A stretch of 64,000 nucleotides of DNA. It comes from Rotaria macrura (lineage: Eukaryota; Rotifera; Eurotatoria; Philodinida; Philodinidae). A program made the position numbers and the translations under genes. The stretch lies in assembly GCA_900239685.1 (NCBI GenBank), contig OENT01000058.1, positions 62,001 to 126,000 of the forward strand, given 5' to 3'. Of this stretch, positions 33,714-48,783 are shown one piece after another. A model generated the notes under the pieces. The model ran no database searches, had not been told where the DNA came from, and saw nothing but the letters and a program-made list of their open reading frames with translations. Numbering within the stretch: position 1 is the stretch's first letter; every line of letters starts with the position of its first letter.

Positions 33714-36700
33714 TTTGACTAAAATTAGATAAAAAGAAAAGTGTAATTTACAGCCAATCAACGATTGTTTAAAAGAACTATAGTTTTTCGAATTCTTTTT
33801 CGCTCAGACATGTATTCAAGCGAATCAAATGTATACTATTCGAAATTTCTCTATCCATCGAACAAAATATAAGTACGAGAAGAAGAACGCACATTTTATT
33901 TGAGTATAGCCATCACATACGAAATACTATCACAATTTATAGAAGATCTTTTTTATAATTATAGCTTGGATGCATCACAAGAAGACACAAATAGTCAACG
34001 ATCTACAATAATATCATACAGACAGATCATTTTCTCAAACAAAAGTTTTCTAGTCATTCATAATGACATTCATCAGAAAAACGAAATCTTTTAAGTTCAA
34101 AGAATATTCTTTTAAAAGTATGGTGCTATTTGTTACAAAAAATTGAGATTATGTTAGTTAATATTTTATTATTTCAAACTTTTTTGCAGCCCGAATACAA
34201 GGAAATGTAGGTGTAGCAGGAGGGAAAGGCAAACACTCCATATCCTATGAATTTCTGACGTGTCCCTGATAGATGGAATGCTGCACTTCCTTCCGGGTGT
34301 GCACAGTGATGTCGAAAATAAACTAGCTGAATAGATCAATGATTTATTTGTTCGGATCAGTCTCTATTCATTTGGTGTCGTTGTCTATGATCAGTGGAAG
34401 TGTTTGGACATATTTCATATCATACTAACTACATAGACTTGATTGGGAATGTAGGAAAAAATTGTTACTGACTATGAGTGCAAGCGATTGTACCGGTTCA
34501 ATATTATAAATAGATTAAATCCCTTAACATTCTTTGTACATTAAGCGATTGTATCACTGAATATTTGATTCGAGTTTTTCTTTGTCAAAGTAGTAAAGTT
34601 GATCAGAGCTCATTTTACTACTTTCTATATTCATGGCCGAATAATTGTCTCTGATTGAAGAGTATTAAGTAAATACAAACAGTCACTATCCTTTCAAATT
34701 CACTTACATTCTTAGTCTCGACAGAACAATAGTTTTTGGTTATATCGAACTACATACCTCAGATGCCTATATCTGCAAGCATTTTTATCTGACAACTACC
34801 GATTTGATATGAACTCTATTTTCGAGAACCCGTCGTAAATTAATGAAATTAAATGAAATTTCAGTAGTCTTGAACAAAACATTTTTGAAGTCATTGAATC
34901 ACATTATTCACTGAGAATAGTTCTAATCTAAGATAGTCTCACTCGATCATTTCAAATTATTTAGCTAACAACTAATGCTACAGATTTTCAATGGGATTGA
35001 ATATACCGGCCGAGATACCAAAAACTTTTAAGAAAGTTCGATAAGAAATATTCATGGCGATACTATACTGCCGAAGCAGATTTTCATTCATCGTAAACGT
35101 TTAAAAGCGATGGTATAGGATTCTTTTGTACCATATTATTTAATAAATAGTCAAAGCTCATGAAAAATCCATCCTCAAGACAAATGAATATATTCATTTG
35201 ATTCAAGAAATATGAATTGAGTCATTTTCATTTGATTCCAAGGATAATTGATACAGTAGTATTATGCCCTGCCATCGTCAGGCTCGCTGGTGTCATTTTC
35301 GATTTTTATTCAATTCTATTTGTCTGAATCATATTTATATACATCAAACTAAACAGAGTGAAAATCCATTGAATAATTTTGTGAAATCGCTTGAACACTT
35401 TTGTTTTGTCTCATTCAAAATACTTTGCAATCCATGCAAGCTAGTTGAGTGAATACCTTTTATTTCATTTGATTTCTCTAATCTTCTGCTACTCTAAAGA
35501 CTTTCAATCTAAATCAATTCGTGATATGTATAATAAGAAAAATCATCTACTGTATATTGTTTATGATAATAAATAGTTCAATGTGTATAGATTTTCTACG
35601 ACAATAAGAAATTTCTCTCACCTAATATTTCTTTTTAATAGGTATTCAGTATGTAGAATTTTCTAATTAATTGAAAATCTTTCGCTAAAGTGAAACGTTG
35701 GTAGACTCATCAATGGAGAACTTTAATCTTTACCAATGCCTCAATGACCTTTTCTTCCAGATGCCAATGCCAACGGGCAATACATAATTGTACTAACAAG
35801 TAACGAAACATAATCAACTATGAAAACTATTAATCAACATCGTAGTACACCAACAACAAAAAGTAGTTAGAAAACTAATTAATATTACACTTCATAGGAA
35901 TTCGAACTTTTAACAAAGCTAACATGTTACACAGTATGAATATCAATGCTACAGTAACTGTACTTAGTCGTTTTCTTCTTTAGTACTTTGCAGTTTGATG
36001 TGAAATTGTAGTTTGTTTGTTTTGGCTATTACAAGAATTTCAAGGAGACACTGCAGCCAACAGCTTTCAAACGCTTAACATTATTTCTGTGTATGTTATT
36101 ACGTACGCTCTACTGAAATTCTACATACTTTGATGGATAATGAATCATCAAGCATGGAACAACATATTCTACAGCTGCAACATCTCAGAAATGTTGATTT
36201 CCAATTGAAAAGATTGTATACAAAACAAAAGATATGCTTAGAATTGGTCTTTTCTACAAAGAAAAGTTCATACTTCTATCGAGTAAACACTTAGTTAAGA
36301 CTGCTTTAGACATCATTTTTCTGATGAAAAGCAAAGCAACAATGCCTTTTCAAAATAATCGTAGTTAGAATTGTCTATCGTTTGGTATAGTACATTTCAT
36401 TTTAGTATACTATTCTCTTTGTTGGACGATATAAAGTATCTGACAGCACGAAAATCTATGCTTATATTCAAAGTAAAACTGAAAGACACTCAATGTAAAA
36501 TGATCGCATTAGTATATCACACTTTTCTCAAAATACCTCTAAAAGAATACGAAGCAGTAATTATCATTAAAGCCCTCAAAATGTTCAAGCATTTCTCTGA
36601 AAGAAATCCATGTCATCTCGAATCCAAGTTGAACACATGACTATTGTCTTTCGATGGCCTATTACAAAATTCTTAACATGTTCACAAATAACTGATTGTG

Positions 36701-37233
36701 AAATGATATTTGAACTGATGTAATTGTCTGAGTAACATTATGATAGATACATTGCCAAAGTTACAAAAGATTCTTTTTTACTAAATGTATTCAAAACACG
36801 CAGTCAATTTGACTTGCATGAACAGAGAGAACATATCGAATCAGTTGCAAACTTTAGAACATCGCATATGTGCAGAATTCGAATATCTTAATTAAATTAT
36901 TCCAACAAAGAATTGGATACAATTAATATAAAATGTACTAACGGAAATTCTTCAACTTGTCTTGAAGTCATTCATTCGTATCCAATGTCATTGATCGCGT
37001 GTTTCGTAAGATTGCAATTCTTCTAATCGATTGAGTCTATCTTGAAAGCTACTCATAGAAAATATGTTAGGATAACACTAAATTGCTCCTATTTTGATAC
37101 GATTGTTTCATATCACATAAAATACAAAACGAAACACAGAATTTCAATTACAAAACAACGAAGAAAAAAACGACAGTGAGAAGTAATGAGTATTGCTTAA
37201 ATTAGTAAAATTCATATTGACTTAGTTTAACTT
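33714..37233. other. 3.5-kb intergenic region
   Basis: No gene is supported. A somewhat GC-richer patch at ~34190-34320 has no open frame of note. Small frames (33900-34094, 35264-35452, 36371-36640) lack motifs. The end holds the CCDC47 3' UTR (minus strand). Confidence 0.45.
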
Positions 37234-40200
37234 CTACATGGCTTTGACTTTCATTTGTTTCATTTTCGGTTGTCGCCGTTTCATTTCTCGTTTATGTTCT
37301 TTTTCTTCCCATTTGCGTTGTTTTTCTGGATCATCACATTGCATCATTTTTTCCTTTTCGACTCGACGTTTTTCTTCACGTCTCTGCTGAGCTTGTTCTT
37401 GTCGTTGTTGATAAACATTTTTTAAATATTGTTCTTCAATACGTTGACGATTTCTTATTGCTTTTGTTTTCGATTCTTTCGAGGTAAAACGAAATGAGCC
37501 CACATGATCAGCTAACTGTAATACAAAACGTGAATAATCACTACTAACACTTTCAGCTGTAACTTGTAATGAACGATCATTAAATGCAATTAAATTAAAT
37601 GCAACAATTAATACACGACGTACTGAACGTTCACTTGTATTCAATGCATCCTGTTGTTGTGTTGCATTGCCATTCGATGAAATATTAGAATTTGTCGACG
37701 ATGAACCGGACGACGATGATGATGATTGTTGATTATCATTTTGTACTTTCATACCTGTGTATTGATCGCTGATATGAATATATTCAAGTGTATCAGGATA
37801 TCTAAAGAAAATAGCAACATTAAGAGAATACCGTTAGAATTTATCAATGGAAATCATGTACAAAGAGTATTCAAGATTTTAATGTCTTGTAAGAAGAATC
37901 ATATAAAATGATAAATCAGAGATTTGATCATTCATCAAATAGGAAAATAATTCAACATTCTATTTCTTTTACCTGCTTTTCAACCGAAAAGGATGAGGGC
38001 ACAAAATAAGTGAAATCGGCCCATATCATCAGTTTTCAAAGAGCAGTATGAAGATTGACGCAGAATTCCATGATGACTCTTTTGGTGCTAAATTCAATAG
38101 GTTTCTCAAGTGTTTTTCAAGATATTCACGAAGATTACAAAGTCTTATTTTTCCATTAACGAAAACATGGTATTGTCAGGATATTTTAGTCATACCATTG
38201 ATTTATGTCATCGAAACTAGGGTCAGTTCAAAGAATTTCAAATTCTCTAAAAATCGATATGTCAATAGAAAATTCACAGCAAACATCAGCTGATGTTATT
38301 CGGGTTAGTAGTAACACTGTTTATTGATATTTTCTGGTATGTGTCGAAAATTTCGATTATCTAAACATTTCAAAAATAGTTTGATGACCATGCTCGGTAT
38401 TGAAGAATCGATAGAAGTTCTATATTCGTATGTCTCAGTTGAGGTGTCGATGGGTCTTTGTTATATAGGTTTTGTCTGTTTGAGTAAAGATGTGAGTTTG
38501 AGTTTATGTAGGTGTAGTTAGGGAGGAATGACTCGAATGTGAACATTCACTCAAACTAATTCAATCGGAACCATAGCGGAGCCCTTATCCTTGTTTGCCT
38601 TTGTGTCGGAAAATAGCATTCAATTCCATATTTTTTTATCACGCTTGAAAAGAACCCATGAGTATGAAGGAAAACTGCCGCTGTCACCGCCACGAAGAGA
38701 TAAAAACATGCTTCGGTGAATTAGCATCCGTGTGCTAAACTTTTAAGCCTGCAATGAGAATGAAAAGGATTCAAAATTTACTATGAGGAGCGCATTTCAA
38801 CCTATTTTCGCTTTTTATAATCGATAGAAAATTCTTGGAAAGATCGAGTACTTTTTATGTGAACTAAGGAATATTGGGTTTAATCTTTCCTGTTTTGAAG
38901 GAAAAAATTCAATAAAATACAATTGATTAAAATCCATTTGAACGCAATTACAACACTTTTTAGTGAAACACAATCGAGACGTAGTACGGAAGTATATAGA
39001 ATAGAAATGTGGGCTCATCCTTCTTCTCTTCTCACAGACTGTGATGGGCATTCCTACCTCAATTAGACACCATGAAAAACAGGTTCTCGAGTAAATTCAG
39101 ATTGTGACCAAGGTTATTGATGTACAATCAAAAACATTTCGTCAACGAGATATGATTATCATACATGAGGTGCTTCTTTATCGTAGAGCAAGTGGATTAC
39201 TCAAATGGCTGTGAGTTCTTGTTTCCCAAGAAAAAGTCGCTGCAACAACATTGAGATAATTACCAAAAGAACAGTTACAGGGATGTTTCATCATTTTAAT
39301 TAAACAGAGACTACTCTAACGACTTTTCACATAGCCAGACTGGTTTGTGCTGAAACTTTGAGCCTACTCTATGTTGAGATTATTCCACCAAGTATACCCA
39401 CCTATAACCTTTTACAAACATGTGTCATCTGCTCTTTTGTTATAAACTTCTATGAGGAAAGTTTTGATCAGTTAAGATAAAAATACGAGAGATTTTTAAT
39501 CGATGTCAAGTAAGAATCTGTAAGCTATTCAAAGCAAACAACAAATTATGGAAAGCGAAAATTTCTTGAATGTCAACTAGAAAAGAAAACATGGACGTAC
39601 ATTGCTCCCTCGTCTCCAATCTAATAAATTAGATATTCGATACTATGAATGGATGGAACAAGGCATTCATGTTGGGAAAGAAAAACAAACTATATGAGAA
39701 AGGTGAATGATCAGTATCGAGTACTAATTAATATGATTTACTTATTGACAATTTTAGCTTAAAAAATACGTAAAGAATATTATCCATGATAGTCGAATGT
39801 CTTGATACATGGATTTCATTTCTAGTACGCTCTTTATGATAGCAATTCAAAAGTAACATGATTCTCAAATTATGAATAAGTTCAAATGATCTCCGTGAAA
39901 ATTCTTGTCGATACAAAAGTTTATCCAACATCGTGTACTGATTTTTACCTGTTATTAAAATCTTCAATACGATTATCGATAATAGAACTGGATGCTTCGC
40001 GGATTTCACTTATTATTTGATAGTTCCCACTTAAACTACGTTTATCAGCAGTTTTTCGTTCTGAACAAAATTGACTAAGATCGTTCATGTCACGATGTAA
40101 TTTAGCAGCAGAGCGTTTTTTAGCTAAACACAATACAAATGTTTCCATATCATCTTTACTATAATCAATCGTATAGATAATCATATCATTTATTGATTTA

Positions 40201-42006
40201 ATTATTGCAGCCAATGAATTAAATAAACATTGTCGTTTAATAAAGCGTATTTCAACAAGCATACTTTCAATTGGTAGTCGACCACTACACCAAAACATAT
40301 ATAAACTTTCCGATTCTTTATGCATATGATATGATTCATTATCATCATTTATTTGTTCATCAGTTGATTTTATATTTTGTGTTTGACCAATATCACCAAC
40401 AAGTGAGAAATTTCTTTGAAGTAAGTCACGTTGAGAATTATAAATAGTCGATGCAAGACGAGCATTTTTCGAACGACCAAGAAGAAAATTTGTCAAATAA
40501 ATTAATAGTAGAAGAACCATTATTGCTTCACAATAATATGCTTCCCAACGATTGCCAGTTAAATTAGCAGGTATTTCGGCAATTTTAAGATCTGGTATTG
40601 AGAATGATGATCCAAATGAATTAGACTAAACATTAAGAAACAAAACAAGTCAATAAATTGTCTTTCGGTAAGATCATACCATATTGTAATCATCGGTAAT
40701 ATGTAAACGTTCGATATTTCATTATTTTAAATGCAATGCTTCAAATGTTTAGTACATTGTTATCCTATAACTCGAAGCTGTGTTATCTTATCTGATGACA
40801 TAACTATTGTAAAGATTTCTCTTGGGTAAGATTCAAATCGGTCGCGTCGAAGCATATTAAGAAACAAAAGCAGCTGATTCTCTCCATATTCCATTCGACA
40901 ACATGATACTCAACGGTTGTTCTATTAGATGAGAGAACCCATCACAAATGGGAAATCTCATCTCTGTATCTAACTAATAGTCTAAGTAAGTAAAAACAAA
41001 CAGTAAGCATCCAAATTTTTTATTCATTTACATCGATGAAATTCAGTTTCTAGTTGTGTCTATCTTAATGAACACTACATGTGGTAATATTCTTAAATAT
41101 TTTCAATAGTCTAGTTTTTGATGATTCAAAAATATTGCATATAGTAAATAGTGGTTTGATCCATTTCAAATATTTAATTATTTCATCGAATCTACGAAGA
41201 TCTTCAAATAGATATATTTTTATTTCTCTGCGATATTGAAATAGAATATGCATTAAACTAAACAAGCTGCAATCATGTTAACTGTTTAAATAGGCCACTA
41301 ATCTGACTTTTGAATATCATAGTAATGAAGAAATCTACTTTTATTTCTAAATATTTTTTTCGAAGCAAAAGCAAATTAGACGGAATGTTTACATAAACAA
41401 TTGTAAGATGTTCTTTCGAATGAAAACTTTCATTACTAATAAATAAAAAGATTACGTCATCGGCAGTGATCTTTACTTTTTATCACCAAGACATTATATT
41501 ATCATTGTGAACATTAGAAAAAATACTACCTATCTGATTATTGAATCGGTTCAATAGACGAGAATCAATCTAATGTTTTTACTATTACTCCTAGTAAAAT
41601 AGAAAAGAAAAACGATCAAATCTTTACCGCTTCAAATTCATCTTCGTCAAACATAAGATCATCATCAATATCATCGATAGTCACATCATCCTGTAACTTT
41701 TGTTCTGTTGTTTTACTCGATGATTGTGAAAATGTACCATCACTAATGGAAATGTCTGGTTGATTTGATTGTGTTTTAGATGACGAGGAACTAGCACCGG
41801 TCGAAGATGGAGTTTCTATAGTAGATACAGATATGCTATCATTCTTATCAATTTGCATCTGTCATCGATGTACCTATGATAAATTCATCTTGATCGAAAT
41901 CATCAAATTCAGAAAAATCTTCTTCTCGAATTTTCTTTGCTGCTGACCATACAAAACATGAAAGAATATAGAATAAAATAAAGAATGTTGCAGTTGATAG
42001 ATGCAT
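37234..42006 (-). CDS. CCDC47: CCDC47, ER membrane protein of the PAT translocon complex
   Basis: Four exons: 42006-41874, 41815-41628, 40625-39949, 37801-37234 (1,566 nt, 521 aa; human is 483). A signal peptide (MHLSTATFFILFYILSCFVW) is followed by a long acidic/Ser-rich lumenal part and one transmembrane helix at ~140-157 (EAIMVLLLLIYLTNFLLG). Next comes the conserved cytosolic domain (GRSKNARLA, LWCSGR-like MFWCSGRLP, RFIKRQ, DLSQFCS) and a basic coiled-coil tail ending MKQMKVKAM, almost identical to the human end. CCDC47 works with Asterix to shield polar transmembrane segments during multipass protein insertion, and affects ER calcium handling. Introns are 58, 1,002 and 2,147 nt. A Ser/Asn-rich insert lies at the start of exon 4's coding part. 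The gene is divergent from coronin. Confidence 0.95.
37802..39948 (-). other. 2.1-kb intron of CCDC47
   Basis: No coding function is visible. A somewhat GC-richer patch near 38560-38720 differs from its surroundings. Frames of 60-80 codons on both strands here have no motif or splice logic. Confidence 0.5.
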
Positions 42007-43090
42007 AATTATTGGGGATTTCTAATTTTTTTTTAAAGTTTTACAACCAAACTAACAAACTATAATTCGCCATCTTTATTTCTATTGGTTTATGAAATAT
42101 ATCCAATAACATTTTCTAAGTAAAACATACTCTTCGTTAATATGTATAAGCTCAACTCTGTGTTCAAGATGAATGCTTTATTTAATTTTATATAATAAGT
42201 TCTTTTCTAAGTTTTCTATTCAGTAAAATAGATAGATGGAAGCATACAATGGATATCAATGGCCAATGAGAAATCACAACGTTTTTTTTTGTCTTCATTT
42301 AATCACAACAACGGACACTCACTTTCCTCTTTCTCTTACCAGTTCAACCGACCTTTTCGTTAAAGAAAAAGAAATAAAAAAGAAAAAGAATTGAACAATT
42401 TAAAGTTTTATTTTAGATATTAACATCCATATAATATATTTATACCATGATTTATTCATAACAACATTTGAGCTATTTGTTTGTATTTACTTTCTTGCTT
42501 CAGGTAAAATTAATTTTCTACGAGAACATGACAGGAATACTAATGATAACGATAGATGTTATAAAACGAAAAAAAGCGGCTTTTTTCATAGGTTTACATA
42601 GGGTGGTATAAATTTATATAGGAAGGGTTTCTGTTTATTGAAGGACTAATGTTAATGGTTTTCTAAGTTTCTTTTAGTTGATTTTTTTCTCGTAGATGAC
42701 TGAAAGCGACAGGTACTAGGTCAATAAAGTATTTCAACACAATAGATGACAGCTCCTTTTTCTCGTCTTCCTTCCATGTCAGATTCATTACTATATACGG
42801 AAATGCAGATAATCCGTGTCATTTAGTTTGTTTTTGGGTGAAGATGTCGCAACAATTGCTTGCTCGATAAATGCGTCGATTTATCATAAGAACTTCCATC
42901 AACAGTTGCCCTCATACTGTGCTAGCACATATCGCGGAGGAGAATAGAAAGGAGAAAAAAAGAAATATGAAGATATAGTGGAAATGATAACTGCATGTTT
43001 ATTTCAGGTTGTTGTTGTTGTTATCATCGTCATTTCATAGACTCTATCTCAACATAAAGTACTACGTTGTTATTATCATTGATATAATTC
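42007..43090. promoter_or_regulatory. Divergent upstream region of CCDC47 and coronin
   Basis: 1,084 bp separate the two start codons, which face away from each other. No TATA box is convincing. The region is AT-rich with pyrimidine tracts and a GTT trinucleotide run (~43008-43022). It must carry the promoters of both genes, but no site can be pinpointed. Confidence 0.4.
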
Positions 43091-46132
<3,042 letters not shown>

Positions 46133-46615
46133 ATATTAAATCCTTAGAAAAAAATTTCATGTGTTTAATGCATGTAGTGATTTCTTTTTTTTTGCATTTG
46201 TGCTTATCCTATTCTTTTTCTCTTCTTTCTTTTGTTTCTTTTTTTTTCTTTTTTGCTATTCTGGTCCAATGTTGAATATTTCTCTATTGAGCATTTAACA
46301 TTTGTGAAAATAAAACAAATGAACCCTTTGTACCTCTTCATTCTTTGTTTGCTCTAAGCTACACCCGGTGCTGTTATACGTGCTCGCAATCACACATTTT
46401 ACTGTCTTCCGTGTTTCCTTTTCTTTCCCTTTGTCGCGTTTTTTTTTGTTCTTCTTCTGCTATTAGGATTATCGCTGTACACATTGAGAATCAAACAAGA
46501 AAAAAAAAACTTTCAAACCAATGTTTCTTTCTAATGTGTTTAAAACGAAAACAAAAAGTATTTGACAACATCAAAAGCAATGAATTCTTCAACAAACCAA
46601 AAAAAAATATTTTAG
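46133..46615. other. Intergenic between coronin and DNAJB11
   Basis: It contains T-rich tracts and the polyadenylation signal at 46309-46314 for coronin exon B. Immediately before the next ATG is ATATTTTAG, an acceptor-like sequence. Confidence 0.5.
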
Positions 46616-48783
46616 ATGAAACTTAATTCTATTACTTGCGTATTGATTTTATTCTCGTTAATATTCATAGCAGATATTATATCAGCTGGGTTTGTAATTA
46701 AGGATTGTTTTTCTTGAGCATAAAATCAATATCAATTTTTTTCTTTTCCTTTGATAGACGTGATTTTTATAAGATATTAAACTTGCCAAGAACGGCAACA
46801 TTAAATCAAATTAAAAAATCATATCGAAAATTAGCTAAAGAATTACATCCAGATAAAAATAACAATGATCCCAAAGCACAAGAACGATTTCAAGATTTAG
46901 GAGCTGCTTATGAAGTAAAACAATTTTTTCTTTGATTTCTAAAACATGTTCTCATGTGACGTTTTCTTTCGTCTAGGCATTGTCTGATTCTGATAAACGT
47001 AAAATTTATGATAAACATGGTGAAGATGGTTTGAAACGGCAAGGCGGTGAAGATGCATTTCATGATCCATTTTCAAGGTAGAATTATTTACACAGATAGA
47101 TGCTATTATGAATTTTACTTCTGTAGTTTTTTTGGTGATTTTTTTCATTTTGGTGGTGGTTCGAGAGATGATGGACATAATCAAGTACCTCGAGGTGGAG
47201 ATTTAGTTCTAGATTTATACGTTACACTTGAAGAAGTCTTCAATGGAAATTTTATTGAAGTAGGAAGTTCTTTAATTTTTGACTTGTTGCCTTTCGAACA
47301 CTTAAATTATTTAGGTCGTACGAGCGAAACCAGTAGCAAAACAAACAGCTGGTTCACGAAAATGCAATTGTCGAATGGAAATGCGCACCACTCAAATGGG
47401 TCCTGGACGGGTGAGAGATTAATTAAAACTATTTCAAACACAACATATGCATTATAGGAATACAGAATGTATATTTTATTGATACATATCGCTGATGTAT
47501 CATAGTAAGAGGTTATTTAGTATAAACATAAACATAAAATATCTTTTTTTCCTACTTCTATTTCAAAATAAGAAGCGATATTCATAAGAATTAATATCTG
47601 TAGAATTTGTCTTCTATTCTTGTTACTGTCATAGATAGATGTATCATTGTTTATTGTATTCTTACAGTTGACGCTTATTGATGATGTTATTTTTAGTTTC
47701 AAATGATGCAAGAACAAGTATGCGATGAATGTCCGAATATCAAGTAGTGAAATATTTAATTGAAATACATGTATTCGAGTATGATTTTTCTTTTATTTAA
47801 GATTTGTCACCGAAGAAATGGTATTAGAAATTGAAGTAGAACCAGGTGTAGCCGATGGTTATCAAATACCATTTATTGCTGAAGGTTTGTTCTTCATTGA
47901 ATAATGACAAGTAAAAGTATATTTATTTATAGGAGAACCACACATTGAAGGTGAACCAGGTGATTTGAAAATTATTATTCGAATTCAAAAGTAAATATGA
48001 ATATCTGATCGATTTTTTAACGAAGCGAAACGATTCGTTTTTCTTATGTTCCAACTAGACATCCAAAATTTGAACGTAAAAACAATGATCTATACACAAA
48101 TTTAACCATCACTTTACAAGATGCACTGAATGGTTTTGATGTATCATTGCCTCATCTTGACGGGCATAATGTAAGACAATGAACTAAATATTTAATATAT
48201 TTAGATAGACGTGTACAGAATTCAAATAGTGTTGACTAGGAATCATTGCCAAGAAAATGCATAACAAGAAATAGAAGTCATTCTCACAAATAAAATTGTA
48301 GACTCGCCTATGATAGGTTTCCACGCTAGAAAATGAACGATCGAAAAATAGTATACATGAACCTAAAAAAAATGATTTGTTCAAGCATACGATTACGTTC
48401 GAACTGCTGTCAGTAATTTGTCAAAAATATAACTGATAGTTCTGATTCGAAGCATATCTATATTAAATTGTGAATGATAATTCGTTCTTGTTTCCATCTT
48501 CGTTTAGGTAACAATTCAACGTAAGAAAATAACTTGGCCTGGTGCTCGTATAAAGAAAGAAGGTGAAGGACTACCACAACATGATCAAAATAATATTGTC
48601 GGAGATCTCTATGTTACTATCGATGTTGACTTTCCCAAAGGCGAATACAATGATGAACAGCGTGAAGGTAATTTTCGATAACTTTCTTCTTATTACTATA
48701 GTAAAATTGATTGATTTTTTTGTTAAGCTTTCAAAAATTTAATACAACAAGATTCGAAACATCGATTATACAATGGTTTATAG
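46616..48783 (+). CDS. DNAJB11: DNAJB11/ERdj3, ER-lumenal Hsp40 co-chaperone
   Basis: Eleven exons: 46616-46689, 46758-46914, 46977-47077, 47127-47259, 47315-47410, 47697-47743, 47802-47884, 47933-47990, 48059-48170, 48508-48667, 48728-48783 (1,077 nt, 358 aa, the same length as human). A signal peptide (residues 1-24) is followed by the J domain from RDFYKIL with HPD at 55-57, a Gly/Phe-rich linker, and the substrate domain with the cysteine pairs C172-N-C174 and C196-D-E-C199 that are disulphide-bonded in ERdj3. It stimulates BiP ATPase and binds unfolded clients in the [21 protein letters not shown] and VDFPKGEY match the family. The end ...HRLYNGL lacks the short QGY-like tail and any KDEL, as in human. 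The ATG directly follows an AG. Confidence 0.95.

Noticed and set aside
38815..39051. 78-codon minus-strand frame
   Set aside because: Inside the CCDC47 intron, with no motif.
41859..41873. Very short 15-nt intron between CCDC47 exons 1 and 2
   Set aside because: A 58-nt intron ending at 41816 gives the same frame with a normal acceptor.
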